The notes under the pieces were generated by a model that saw only the letters and a list, made by a program, of their open reading frames with translations, did not search any database and was not told the origin of the DNA. Both the position numbers and the translations under genes were made by a program. DNA of 64,000 nucleotides. Origin: an uncultured Eubacterium sp. (GTDB lineage Bacteria; Bacillota; Clostridia; Lachnospirales; Lachnospiraceae). Positions 1-8,273 of this stretch are shown here, one piece after another. The stretch spans positions 18,133 to 82,132 of the forward strand of contig CAKRKO010000002.1 of the NCBI GenBank assembly GCA_934358495.1, read 5' to 3'. The number at the start of each line of letters is the position of its first letter. Position 1 is the first letter of the stretch.

Positions 1-412
1 CCATATCAAATCCGGCCGGTGCCAGTACTTTTGCTGCAGTCTGAAGAAGCTCCATTAAGGTATTTACACCAAGAGACATGTTTGCTGATTTTAATACAGC
101 CACTTTCTCACTGGATGTTTTTAATAATGCATCCTGCTCTGTGGAAAGTCCTGTAGTACATACAACCACAGGGATCTGACGCTCCACGCTGTATGCCATT
201 AGTGCGTCAATGCAGCTGACATGGGAAAAATCGATGATAGCATCTGCCTTAACGTCACAATCTGTAATATTTGCAAATACCGGATAACCGTAGTGCTGCT
301 CTGCATTGATATCAATACCTGCTACGATCTCGATCTCCGGATCTTTCTCACACAGATCACTGATCACATGTCCCATATGTCCATTGCATCCATTCATAAT
401 TACTTTTGTCAT
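1..412 (-). CDS. dapB: 4-hydroxy-tetrahydrodipicolinate reductase DapB, C-terminus cut by window edge
   Basis: Second enzyme of the lysine/diaminopimelate branch; it reduces dihydrodipicolinate with NAD(P)H in the cytoplasm. The visible N-terminal 137 residues begin MTKVIMNGCNGHMGH, a variant of the family's nucleotide-binding GxxGxMG loop, and continue with the typical DFSH stretch and a VVCTTGLS segment. The start is set by a GGAGGA ribosome site a few bases upstream. It lies 100 bp downstream of dapA on the same strand, so the two are probably co-transcribed and both lie below the lysine riboswitch. The C-terminal substrate domain lies outside the window. Confidence 0.93.
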   Translation of the reverse strand, partial: MTKVIMNGCNGHMGHVISDLCEKDPEIEIVAGIDINAEQHYGYPVFANITDCDVKADAIIDFSHVSCIDALMAYSVERQIPVVVCTTGLSTEQDALLKTSSEKVAVLKSANMSLGVNTLMELLQTAAKVLAPAGFDM

Positions 413-473
413 ATTCTAACTTCCTCCGTAAATTTCAACACTTACTCTCTGAACTTACTATTTAACTATAATA

Positions 474-494
474 CCCCCGCACATCATGCGGGGG
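474..494 (-). terminator. Perfect 8-bp GC-rich hairpin between dapA and dapB
   Basis: Arms CCCCCGCA and TGCGGGGG enclose a 5-nt loop. On the minus strand the hairpin is followed only by a mixed TATTATAGTT stretch, so it is a weak or partial terminator. Lowering dapB expression relative to dapA, or stabilising the upstream mRNA, would both fit. Confidence 0.5.
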
Positions 495-512
495 CAAGAC
501 ATTTTATTGTAT

Positions 513-1400
513 TTATTTTAATAAACCGTACTTTACCATTTCCTGGCGCAGGATTTCTTTGTGTGCATCTTCCATCTCACACAGCGGTCCTCTCAGCGGA
601 CCCGCTTCCCATCCAAGCATATTCATTGCAGCTTTTACAGGAATCGGATTTACTTCACTGAATAACGCATTGATCAGCGGGATAGCATCTAACTGCAGTT
701 TTGCTGCTTTTTTGTAATCGCCCTCGAGGAACTCCATTACAATGTCATGCGTCTGGCGCGGTGCGATATTGGATAATACAGAGATAACTCCGAGTCCGCC
801 AATGGATAACAGCGGAACGACCTGATCATCATTTCCGGAATACAGCTCCAGGTTGCCATCACACAGGTTCATTGTCTTTACTGCATGGGACAGATCACCG
901 GTTGCGTCTTTCAGGCCTACAATATTATCCACATTTTTAACCAGATGTGCAATGGTCTCCGGATTCAGCCCACATCCTGTTCTGGACGGTACATTGTACA
1001 TGATCACCGGTACTTTGATGGACTCAGCCACACGGGTATAATGTGTGATGAGGCCTTTCTGTGTCGCTTTGTTGTAATAAGGGGTTACGATCAGGACAGC
1101 ATCTACACCGTCTTTGTCAGCTTCCTGGGAAAGCTCAATGGCTGTCTGTGTACTGTTAGAACCAGTTCCAGCGATAACCGGAATGCGGTGTTTTGTAAAC
1201 TCTACTGCTGCTTTTACAACTTTTTTATGTTCTTCCTCTGATAACGTTGCACTCTCACCTGTAGTACCTGCAATAACGATGGCATCTGTACCGTTATCGA
1301 TCTGATAATTAATGTTTCTCTCCAGCAGATCGAAATCTACTTCTAAGTTCTCCTTCATTGGTGTTACAATTGCTACACCTGCTCCTCTGAAAATTGGCAT
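513..1400 (-). CDS. dapA: 4-hydroxy-tetrahydrodipicolinate synthase DapA
   Basis: Condenses pyruvate with aspartate semialdehyde, the committed step towards diaminopimelate and lysine. The 295-residue length is standard for this TIM-barrel family. Visible motifs are GTTGES near residue 45 (pyruvate-site region), YNVPSRTG near 135 with the catalytic tyrosine, and GLKDATGD near 162 with the Schiff-base lysine. An AGGAGG ribosome site lies 8 nt before the ATG. Upstream on the same strand are a consensus promoter, a lysine aptamer and an intrinsic terminator, so end-product control by lysine is expected. dapB follows. Confidence 0.97.
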   Translation of the reverse strand: MPIFRGAGVAIVTPMKENLEVDFDLLERNINYQIDNGTDAIVIAGTTGESATLSEEEHKKVVKAAVEFTKHRIPVIAGTGSNSTQTAIELSQEADKDGVDAVLIVTPYYNKATQKGLITHYTRVAESIKVPVIMYNVPSRTGCGLNPETIAHLVKNVDNIVGLKDATGDLSHAVKTMNLCDGNLELYSGNDDQVVPLLSIGGLGVISVLSNIAPRQTHDIVMEFLEGDYKKAAKLQLDAIPLINALFSEVNPIPVKAAMNMLGWEAGPLRGPLCEMEDAHKEILRQEMVKYGLLK

Positions 1401-1469
1401 TTCATAATCCTCCTATTTAAAATACTTCAACAAACGAAACGAATACCTGCTTTTCTCTGAATAGTCTCC

Positions 1470-1500
1470 GAAAAAAATGAACCAGCTGTGCGCTGGTTCA
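1470..1500 (-). terminator. Intrinsic terminator, expression platform of the dapA lysine riboswitch
   Basis: A 9-bp stem (TGAACCAGC/GCTGGTTCA) with a 5-nt loop is followed on the minus strand by seven T residues. It lies between the lysine aptamer and the dapA start and there is no other gene between, so it is the OFF-state terminator of the riboswitch. Confidence 0.9.
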
Positions 1501-1549
1501 TCAAAAATAATCCTTATCAATATGAATAAGAGTAAATCATTTCTATTCC

Positions 1550-1722
1550 AGTGATAGCGCACCATCGTTTCCGATGACAGTTACAATGCTCTTAACATTG
1601 TACCCAAGCAATATACATCCGATCCTGCATATCCTTTCGGCGTGTCTTCCTTTCCTCTGCCATCTTCTGCGATCTGGTACATCCGACAGATTACTTTTAA
1701 TTCACGCAACCTCTATCTTATA
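1550..1722 (-). promoter_or_regulatory. Lysine riboswitch (L box) controlling dapA
   Basis: Read on the minus strand the leader carries the lysine-aptamer landmarks in order: AGATAGAGGTTGCG at the 5' side, CGCCGAAAGGAT in the core, TTGCTTGGGTAC, an ACTGTCATCGG segment and the closing GCGCTATC. The outer GATAG/CTATC ends pair as helix P1. Its position between a consensus promoter and the terminator at 1470-1500 is the usual layout of lysC/dapA lysine riboswitches. The boundaries are approximate. Confidence 0.9.
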
Positions 1723-1739
1723 TTGTCTTATCGGTGCTC

Positions 1740-1768
1740 AATATATCACTTTAACCGAGAAATGTCAA
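1740..1768 (-). promoter_or_regulatory. Sigma-A promoter of dapA
   Basis: TTGACA (1763-1768) and TATATT (1740-1745) are separated by 17 nt. Transcription would start just ahead of the lysine aptamer. The promoter abuts the 3' end of the corrinoid adenosyltransferase gene. Confidence 0.85.
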
Positions 1769-1771
1769 CCT

Positions 1772-2263
1772 TTATGACTCTTTTTTTATGCAGATTTCAT
1801 ACACATCATCTGCCTGCGCCAGGATTCCATCACTGATTACCTGTCCGGTCATGATCATATGCAGGTCATCTGATTTCAGTTCCATCAGGTGAAGAATCTC
1901 CTCCTCCGTCACAATATGCTCATCCAGAAGTCCCAACACTTCATCCAGGATCAGAATATTGCACTCACCCGTCTGCAATACCTTTCTTGCATAATTAATA
2001 CCGTTTTTCATGTTCATCTGCTCTTCCAGCTGCTCTTCTTCCGGCAATTCATGATAATATTTCTCTGATTTCTGAAAACGGAACAGACGGATTTCCGGTT
2101 CAAGGCGTCCAAGAAAACTGATTTCATCCTCATCTTTTCTTTTTAAAAACTGGATAACGATAACGGATTCTCCCTTACTTGCCTCATGAATGGCATATCC
2201 CAGAGCTGCGGAAGTCTTTCCCTTGCCCTCTCCGTAATATACCTGTATTTTTCCTGTACTCAT
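1772..2263 (-). CDS. cobO: Cob(I)yrinic acid a,c-diamide adenosyltransferase (CobO/BtuR type)
   Basis: Transfers the adenosyl group of ATP to the reduced corrinoid cobalt to make adenosylcobamides. The 163-residue protein starts MSTGKIQVYYGEGKGKTSA, and the GEGKGKTSA stretch is the family's P-loop. A later LILDEVLGLLD segment is the Walker-B-like strand typical of BtuR. The ATG at 2263 is chosen because AAAGGAGGAG stands directly before it; a longer frame from 2284 would bury that ribosome site. It is a single gene with its own promoter (2373-2401). No other cobalamin gene is nearby, which suggests corrinoid salvage. Confidence 0.92.
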   Translation of the reverse strand: MSTGKIQVYYGEGKGKTSAALGYAIHEASKGESVIVIQFLKRKDEDEISFLGRLEPEIRLFRFQKSEKYYHELPEEEQLEEQMNMKNGINYARKVLQTGECNILILDEVLGLLDEHIVTEEEILHLMELKSDDLHMIMTGQVISDGILAQADDVYEICIKKES

Positions 2264-2372
2264 GGTCTCCTCCTTTGAAGTCAAACATGCTCAAAATGCG
2301 TATAAATTTACCATTATTCAACTCCGCATGTGTCTCATTTTTGTTTTCCACCATAATATCGAATCGAAATCT

Positions 2373-2401
2373 AAGATAGCACATTTATTAGGAAAATGCA
2401 A
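2373..2401 (-). promoter_or_regulatory. Probable sigma-A promoter of the corrinoid adenosyltransferase
   Basis: TTGCAT (2396-2401) and TATCTT (2373-2378) have a 17-nt spacer, directly downstream of the SSB-like gene. Confidence 0.6.
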
Positions 2402-2409
2402 CCGATGCG

Positions 2410-3042
2410 CTAATCCTGCTCCAGCAGATCCACTTTGCTGACGGAAATCTCGTAGGCAATCCGGTGCTCCACTTCCTCTTCACTGATGCGTTTCACATAC
2501 TCCCTGCTCTGTACCCGGCCGACGATCTGAATGTGACTTCCCACGGTAAATCCAGAAGCGAAACGGGCATTTCTGCCCCAGCAGATACATGGTATGTAGT
2601 CTGATTTTCCATAAGATCGGTTTACAGCAAGCAGTACGTCTGCAATCTCCCGCCCCAGTGGTGTCTTCCGGTAAATCGGCTCTTTACAGATATATCCATC
2701 CAGAAAAATCTGATTTGTTTTCTCATTTTCATCTATCTCATCCAAAAACTCAAGTTCTCTAACAAACACTGACAACACCAGACGGTTTTTCTTCTCCTCA
2801 TGGCGGTTGTAGGAACGGAACTGACCGGTGACACGGATCAGCTGTCCGGTATAATCCTGCTCGGTGTCGATCAGACGTTCCGAGATCATCAGCGGAATAT
2901 AATCGGAGTAATTACTCAGACGATTCACCGCAAGTTCCACCATATAAAATCCTTCCCCAAACACCTCATGACTGAATTGAAATTCTGAAACAATTTCTCC
3001 CATCATCGTTACCTGGTTGTTTTCAAACAATTTATCTGTCAT
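2410..3042 (-). CDS. Two-OB-fold single-strand DNA-binding (SSB-like) protein
   Basis: The 210-residue protein has two successive SSB-like OB-fold halves, roughly residues 8-100 (VTMMGEIVSEFQF ... DYIPLMISERL ... IRVTGQFRSYN) and 108-205 (IFLDGYICKEPIYRKTPLG ... ADVLLAVNR ... DYIPCICWGRNA ... IQIVGRVQSREY). The second half is the better match to canonical SSB, which carries a single OB fold and an acidic tail. No acidic SSB tail is visible here. A role in DNA replication or repair is inferred from the fold only. An AAGGGAGC ribosome site supports the start. Confidence 0.75.
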   Translation of the reverse strand: MTDKLFENNQVTMMGEIVSEFQFSHEVFGEGFYMVELAVNRLSNYSDYIPLMISERLIDTEQDYTGQLIRVTGQFRSYNRHEEKKNRLVLSVFVRELEFLDEIDENEKTNQIFLDGYICKEPIYRKTPLGREIADVLLAVNRSYGKSDYIPCICWGRNARFASGFTVGSHIQIVGRVQSREYVKRISEEEVEHRIAYEISVSKVDLLEQD

Positions 3043-3208
3043 TTTTGTAAGCTCCCTTCTTCACATGTACTTCTTTGTGTTTTCAATCTATTCTGCTTTT
3101 TCGTTTCTTAGAACACTTTTCACTTTTTTTCTGCCGGCTCCCATAATGTATCATGCATCAGACGAATATTTTCGTTTATTTTGTCGATAACCTTTTTCCT
3201 ATTACCCC

Positions 3209-3236
3209 TTGTCAAATCTGAATTTTGTGATAAAAT
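3209..3236 (+). promoter_or_regulatory. Probable promoter of typA
   Basis: TTGTCA (3209-3214) and TAAAAT (3231-3236) have a 16-nt spacer, about 90 nt upstream of the typA start. The rest of the SSB/typA divergent gap shows nothing else recognisable. Confidence 0.6.
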
Positions 3237-3328
3237 AAATTGGTTGCACTAATGGATACTATATATTTTCTATCATTTAGATAGGAAACACTTAACAACT
3301 GATTAATTCAGAAGGAAGGATACATGTA

Positions 3329-5158
3329 ATGAAAACAAAGAGAGAGGACATTAGAAATATTGCTATCATCGCTCACGTAGACCACGGTAAAACAACACTG
3401 GTAGATGAGCTGCTGAAACAGTCCGGCGTCTTCCGTCAGAATCAGGAAGTGCAGGAACGTGTCATGGATTCCAATGACATCGAGCGTGAAAGAGGAATCA
3501 CGATTCTGTCAAAAAATACTGCAGTATTTTACAAAGATACAAAAATTAACATCATCGACACACCAGGCCATGCCGATTTCGGTGGAGAGGTTGAGCGTGT
3601 ACTGAAAATGGTAAACGGCGTTATCCTCGTGGTTGACGCATTTGAGGGCGCTATGCCACAGACAAAATTTGTTCTGATGAAAGCATTAGAGCTGAATCTG
3701 CCGGTTATCGTCTGCATCAACAAAATCGATCGTCCTGAGGCAAGACCGGATGAGGTCATCGACGAAGTTCTGGAACTGTTCATGGATCTGGATGCTTCCG
3801 ATGAGCAGCTTGACTGCCCATTCGTTTACGCATCTGCAAAGAACGGTTATGCAACCCTGAGTCTTGACGACGAGCCGAAAGATATGATGCCGCTGTTCGA
3901 GACAATCTTAAACTACATTCCGGCTCCGGAAGGTGATCCGGATGCAAACACACAGGTTCTGATCAGTACCATCGACTATAATGAGTACGTTGGACGTATC
4001 GGTGTCGGCAAAGTCGACAACGGATGCCTGCGTGTCAACCAGGATGCCATCATGCTGAATGCTCATGATCCTGAGAAGCAGAAAAAAGTCCGCATTAGCA
4101 AACTGTATGAGTTTGACGGCTTAAATAAAGTAGAAGTAAAAGAAGCAAAAATCGGTTCCATCGTAGCAATCTCCGGTATCGCTGATATCCATATCGGTGA
4201 TACGATCTGTGATCCGGAAAATCCGGTAGCAATCCCGTTCCAGAAGATTTCCGAACCGACCATTTCCATGAACTTCATCGTAAACGACAGCCCGCTGGCA
4301 GGCCAGGAAGGAAAATACGTTACCTCCCGCCACATCCGTGACCGTCTCTTCAAAGAGCTGAACACAGACGTTTCCCTCCGTGTAGAGGAGACAGACAGTG
4401 CAGACAGTTTCAAAGTATCCGGTCGTGGTGAGCTGCACCTGTCCGTCCTGATTGAGAACATGCGTCGTGAAGGTTATGAATTTGCAGTAAGTAAAGCAGA
4501 AGTTCTGTACCATACGGATGAGAATGGTAAAAAGACAGAGCCGATGGAAATGGCTTATGTTGATGTACCGGATGAATTCACCGGTGTAGTTATTGAAAAA
4601 CTGAGCCAGCGTAAAGGTGAGCTGCAGAACATGGGAAGCATCAGCGGCGGTTATACCCGTCTTGAGTTCAAGATTCCGTCCCGTGGTCTCATCGGTTACC
4701 GTGGAGACTTTATGACAGATACAAAAGGTAACGGTATCATCAATACCATCTTCTGTGGTTATGAGCCGTACCGTGGAGATATCCAGTATCGTAAACTTGG
4801 TTCCCTGATCGCATTCGAGTCCGGTGAATCCGTAGCATACGGTCTGTTCTCCGCACAGGAGCGTGGTTCCCTGTTTATCGGACCTGGTGAAAAAGTATAT
4901 TCCGGAATGGTTATCGGACAGTGCTCCCGTGCAGAAGATATTGAGTTAAATGTCTGCAAGAAGAAACATCTGACCAACACACGTTCCTCTTCTGCAGATG
5001 AGGCGTTGACACTGACACCGCCAAGAATCCTCAGTCTGGAACAGGCACTGGATTTCATTGATACAGATGAGCTTCTGGAGGTAACTCCGGAGAGCCTGAG
5101 AATCCGTAAGAAGATTCTGGATCCGACTTTAAGAAAACGTGCGTCTTTCAAAAAATAA
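3329..5158 (+). CDS. typA: Ribosome-associated translational GTPase TypA/BipA
   Basis: The 609-residue protein has the full TypA length. GTPase motifs are visible: GHVDHGKTTL near residue 17 (G1), ERGITILSKN (G2), DTPGHADFGGEVER (G3) and NKIDRPEA (G4). EF-G-like domains follow, and the C-terminal half has the family's EPIEMAYVDVP-like and RGLIGYRGDFMT segments. TypA acts on the 70S ribosome and on 50S assembly under stress. The start follows a GAAGGAAGG ribosome site. It is monocistronic, with its own promoter and a strong terminator. Confidence 0.97.
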   Translation: MKTKREDIRNIAIIAHVDHGKTTLVDELLKQSGVFRQNQEVQERVMDSNDIERERGITILSKNTAVFYKDTKINIIDTPGHADFGGEVERVLKMVNGVILVVDAFEGAMPQTKFVLMKALELNLPVIVCINKIDRPEARPDEVIDEVLELFMDLDASDEQLDCPFVYASAKNGYATLSLDDEPKDMMPLFETILNYIPAPEGDPDANTQVLISTIDYNEYVGRIGVGKVDNGCLRVNQDAIMLNAHDPEKQKKVRISKLYEFDGLNKVEVKEAKIGSIVAISGIADIHIGDTICDPENPVAIPFQKISEPTISMNFIVNDSPLAGQEGKYVTSRHIRDRLFKELNTDVSLRVEETDSADSFKVSGRGELHLSVLIENMRREGYEFAVSKAEVLYHTDENGKKTEPMEMAYVDVPDEFTGVVIEKLSQRKGELQNMGSISGGYTRLEFKIPSRGLIGYRGDFMTDTKGNGIINTIFCGYEPYRGDIQYRKLGSLIAFESGESVAYGLFSAQERGSLFIGPGEKVYSGMVIGQCSRAEDIELNVCKKKHLTNTRSSSADEALTLTPPRILSLEQALDFIDTDELLEVTPESLRIRKKILDPTLRKRASFKK

Positions 5159-5199
5159 ATTATTTTGATAACGCGACAGGTATTGAACAAAAAAGAGCA

Positions 5200-5243
5200 A
5201 AAAAACATCCGACAGCCTGAGACGGCTTGCCGGATGTTTTTTT
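5200..5243. terminator. Bidirectional terminator between typA and dapL
   Basis: The ACATCCG/CGGATGT stem is extended by AGCC/GGCT, preceded by an A run and followed by a T7 run. It can terminate both convergent transcripts. Confidence 0.9.
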
Positions 5244-5257
5244 GTCATATTATTTGA

Positions 5258-6472
5258 TTATAATGATTTCATACGTTCTAACGCAGCAAGTGTATTTTCA
5301 TATGTTCCAAATGCTGTCAGTCTGAAGTATCCTTCTCCACTCGGACCAAATCCGGATCCCGGTGTACCTACGACGTTTGCTTTCTCAAGCAGGTAATCGA
5401 AGAACTCCCAGGATGTCATCTGATCCGGTGTCTTTAACCAGATATATGGTGCATTCACGCCGCCGAATACCTCAAATCCTGCGTCCTGCAGTCCGCCTTT
5501 GATAGCTGCTGCATTTTTCATGTAATAAGCAACCTGCTCTTTTAACTGTGCTTTACCAGCTTCGCTGTAAACTGCTTCACCGGCACGCTGTACGATGTAC
5601 GGAGCACCGTTGAATTTTGTTCCGTGACGTCTCGCCCACATCTGATGTAAGGATACATCCCCACACTTCAGGTCTTTCGGAACAACTGCGTATCCCAGAC
5701 GAACACCGGTGAATCCTGCGTTCTTTGAGAAACTCTTTAACTCGATGGCACAGGTTCTTGCGCCTTCGCACTCAAAGATGGTATGTGCTACGTTATCCTC
5801 GGAAATATATGCCTCGTATGCACCATCGTAAATGATGACTGCACCGATTCTGTTTGCATAATCAACCCACTCTTGCAGCTGATCTTTTGTGATGGTCGTT
5901 CCTGTCGGGTTGTTCGGCAGACACAGATAAATAATGTCCGGATTCTCCTTCGGGAACTCCGGTACGAAATTATTCTCTTTTGTACACGGCATGTAGATGA
6001 CATTGCTCCACATCTCTGTATTTGGATCATATACACCGGTTCTGCCAGCCATTACGTTGGAATCCACATAAACCGGGTAAACCGGGTCACATACAGCGAT
6101 ACGATTATCTACAGAAAAGATCTCCTGGATGTTTCCAGAATCGCTCTTTGCGCCGTCGGATACGAAAATCTCATCTGCGCTGATGTCGCATCCTCTTGCT
6201 TTATAATCGTTGTCTGCAATGGCTGTGCGCAGGAACTCATATCCGAGATCCGGTGCATAACCGTGGAATGTCTCAGCATTTCCCATCTCTGTTACAGCTC
6301 CATGCATTGCATCAATAATAGCTGGTGCCAGCGGCTGTGTTACATCACCGATACCAAGACGGATCAGTGTTTTCTCCGGATTTGCAGCCTGAAATGCACT
6401 TACTTTTTTTGCGATCGTGCTGAACAGATAGCTGCCCGGAAGTTTCTGATAATTGTCGTTTACTTTAAACAT
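5258..6472 (-). CDS. dapL: LL-diaminopimelate aminotransferase DapL
   Basis: Class I/II PLP aminotransferase that converts tetrahydrodipicolinate plus glutamate directly to LL-diaminopimelate, bypassing the acylated route. At 404 residues it matches the family. Signatures include RLGIGDVTQPL near 42, FVSDGAKSDSGNIQE (cofactor phosphate region), YLCLPNNPTGT near 190 and ELKSFSKNAGFTGVRLGY with the Schiff-base lysine near 250. dapF lies upstream on the same strand, completing the LL to meso conversion. A GGAG ribosome site precedes the ATG. The leader has an unusual foldable structure (6507-6581). Confidence 0.97.
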   Translation of the reverse strand: MFKVNDNYQKLPGSYLFSTIAKKVSAFQAANPEKTLIRLGIGDVTQPLAPAIIDAMHGAVTEMGNAETFHGYAPDLGYEFLRTAIADNDYKARGCDISADEIFVSDGAKSDSGNIQEIFSVDNRIAVCDPVYPVYVDSNVMAGRTGVYDPNTEMWSNVIYMPCTKENNFVPEFPKENPDIIYLCLPNNPTGTTITKDQLQEWVDYANRIGAVIIYDGAYEAYISEDNVAHTIFECEGARTCAIELKSFSKNAGFTGVRLGYAVVPKDLKCGDVSLHQMWARRHGTKFNGAPYIVQRAGEAVYSEAGKAQLKEQVAYYMKNAAAIKGGLQDAGFEVFGGVNAPYIWLKTPDQMTSWEFFDYLLEKANVVGTPGSGFGPSGEGYFRLTAFGTYENTLAALERMKSL

Positions 6473-6506
6473 ATTTACAACTCCTCACTAAAATGTATCT
6501 CGTGTT

Positions 6507-6581
6507 ACAAGATTCCACTCAGCATATGCCGAGCTTCTCATTACCGTATCAATGTAGTATCATTGCGAGAATGAATCTTGT
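6507..6581 (-). promoter_or_regulatory. Structured dapL leader RNA, three-way-junction candidate
   Basis: On the minus strand a 9-bp closing stem (ACAAGATTC/GAATCTTGT) encloses two hairpin arms. One is TTCTC/GAGAA with an inner CAATG/CATTG. The other is CTCGGCA-TA-TGCTGAG, which contains a G.U pair that only forms in the dapL-sense RNA. It sits between the dapL promoter and its ribosome site. It does not match the lysine, T-box or SAM consensus sequences that I know. Regulatory function is inferred from fold and position. Confidence 0.45.
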
Positions 6582-6600
6582 TTTACCTGTAAAATCGCTC

Positions 6601-6630
6601 CTAGTATAACATAACTAACACGAAAAAATC
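6601..6630 (-). promoter_or_regulatory. Probable sigma-A promoter of dapL
   Basis: TTGATT (6625-6630) and TATACT (6601-6606) have an 18-nt spacer, giving a leader of about 120 nt. Confidence 0.65.
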
Positions 6631-6742
6631 AACCGTCTGACGCTTTTCTGTAGTAAATTATTACAGCGTTATAACCACAACTGGTATATATCCTCAAAAC
6701 TCACACAGGTTTCTGGATGAAAATCCTTTTATAAATAGGTTA

Positions 6743-7570
6743 TTATCCCATTGCTATTTCACCGGAATATATTTCTTCCGCTGGCCCGGTCAGATACAGA
6801 TTCCGGCTACGGATTCCGTAGTCTACCCGCAGTTGTCCTCCCGGAAGCTGCATGTTTACCGACGGTCCGCATTTTCGCATCCGCATAGCCGCTGCTGCCA
6901 CGGCACAGGCGCCGGTTCCACAGGCTTTCGTCTCCCCGCAGCCCCGCTCCCAGACACGCATATAAATGCGGTCCGGTGCCTGGATCCATGCAATCTCAAC
7001 ATTTATTCCTTCCGGGAATGAAGGATGATGTTCCAATTCCGGTCCATATTTTTCCAACGCAAACTGCTCCAGTTCCTCTTTATCTTTTAGAAAAATTACA
7101 CAATGGGGATTTCCAACAGACACACAAGTATAAGAAAAACGGACAGGTATGTGCTCTGGCACAAAGTCAGGTGTACCCATATCCACCCGAACTGTGTTAA
7201 TCCTGTCCGTTTCTTTATATAGTATTAACTGACGCACACCTGCGTCTGTCTCAATCTGAAGATTTACTTTTTCTGTTCTGTCATGGTCATACACATATTT
7301 CCCCAGACACCGAATGCCATTTCCACACATCTGCGCGGTACTTCCGTCTGCATTGTACAGTTTCATCCGAAAGTCCGCACGGGCAGAGGGCAGAATACAG
7401 ATTACTCCATCTGCGCCGATCCCGTAATGTCTGTCACAGAGTCGCTGCACCGTCTCCCGATTCAATATATCTTCTGTGCCGCTTACTCTTTTATCTCTGC
7501 TGTCCGCATCACACAGACAATCAATCATGATAAAATCATTGCCCAAACCATGCATTTTTACAAATTTCAT
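6743..7570 (-). CDS. dapF: Diaminopimelate epimerase DapF
   Basis: Interconverts LL- and meso-diaminopimelate through a two-cysteine mechanism, giving the peptidoglycan and lysine precursor. Both catalytic cysteines are visible, in AQMCGNGIRC (about residue 80) and ETKACGTGACA (about residue 220). The FVKMHGLGNDF opening is diagnostic. The ATG at 7570 is preferred over an in-frame GTG at 7591 because GGGAG lies 7 nt before it. It lies downstream of the hisA-glnA-ANTAR genes on the same strand. The 130-bp gap holds a CTGCATG/CATGCAG hairpin but no clear T run, so read-through from glnA is possible. Confidence 0.96.
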   Translation of the reverse strand: MKFVKMHGLGNDFIMIDCLCDADSRDKRVSGTEDILNRETVQRLCDRHYGIGADGVICILPSARADFRMKLYNADGSTAQMCGNGIRCLGKYVYDHDRTEKVNLQIETDAGVRQLILYKETDRINTVRVDMGTPDFVPEHIPVRFSYTCVSVGNPHCVIFLKDKEELEQFALEKYGPELEHHPSFPEGINVEIAWIQAPDRIYMRVWERGCGETKACGTGACAVAAAAMRMRKCGPSVNMQLPGGQLRVDYGIRSRNLYLTGPAEEIYSGEIAMG

Positions 7571-7706
7571 AGACCCACTCCCGGAATACACGCCTGCATG
7601 TTTTCAAGTTTCATGCAGACTCTTTCTCTCAACTATATGTATTTCCACGAAAATGGTTCCTCTTTGTCTCTGTATGTATATTCACTTTTTTACGTCATTT
7701 GAACTG

Positions 7707-8255
7707 CTACTGATCCAGCATGCCAAGAATCATCTGAGCAGTTTCTGTAAAACTGGTTCCATTGTCCATACTCGTCTTCTGCAGATAACGATGAGCTTCA
7801 TCCTCTGTCATCTGATTTCGCTCCATCAGAATGGCTTTTGCGCGAGCCACCAGTTCCTGTTCTTCTTTTGTTCTCTTTCGGGGAGCCTGACGGCGCTTCC
7901 GGCGTTTCCGCTCCAGGTTATACGCCACCATCTCTACCGTAGAAAGCAGTTCATGGATTTTTAACGGCACAGAAAGTCCTACGATTCCCGGCGTACCGTT
8001 TTCCACCCACTGGTCTTTCGTTGAGATCACAACAAGTTCAAATCCCGGCGGCAGACAGTCCATAAGTTCCTGATAGATCATATCCGAAAGCTTATACGTA
8101 CAGACGACAATGCCATCCTGCAGACCGTTCGCCTCCTGTATGACCTGCGCACCGTTGGTACAGACGCAGACCACCTGATAGCCGTTTCTGACGAGTACGT
8201 TTTTTATATTTTTCCCGTTTTCAAGTTTCGGGAATGCAACAATAATCCTTGTCAA
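7707..8255 (-). CDS. ANTAR-domain response regulator linked to glnA
   Basis: The 182-residue protein has an N-terminal receiver-like fold (RIIVAFPKLENGKNIKN ... VVISTKDQW) and a C-terminal ANTAR helix bundle (VARAKAILMERN, TEDEAHRYLQK). ANTAR proteins bind RNA stem-loops and act as antiterminators. The receiver lacks an obvious run of acidic phospho-acceptor residues. A TTG at 8255 is the likely start because GGTGG lies about 10 nt before it; the ATG at 8270 overlaps that ribosome site. It follows glnA by under 20 bp, so a role in nitrogen control is likely but not proven. Confidence 0.85.
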   Translation of the reverse strand: MTRIIVAFPKLENGKNIKNVLVRNGYQVVCVCTNGAQVIQEANGLQDGIVVCTYKLSDMIYQELMDCLPPGFELVVISTKDQWVENGTPGIVGLSVPLKIHELLSTVEMVAYNLERKRRKRRQAPRKRTKEEQELVARAKAILMERNQMTEDEAHRYLQKTSMDNGTSFTETAQMILGMLDQ

Positions 8256-8273
8256 AACGCAACCATCCACCTT

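Noticed and set aside
1501..1740. T-box leader for dapA
   Set aside because: No T-box sequence; the segment instead matches lysine-aptamer landmarks from end to end.
5783..6574. 263-codon plus-strand frame opposite dapL
   Set aside because: Cysteine- and isoleucine-rich composition with no family resemblance, and it covers a certain dapL gene and its leader.
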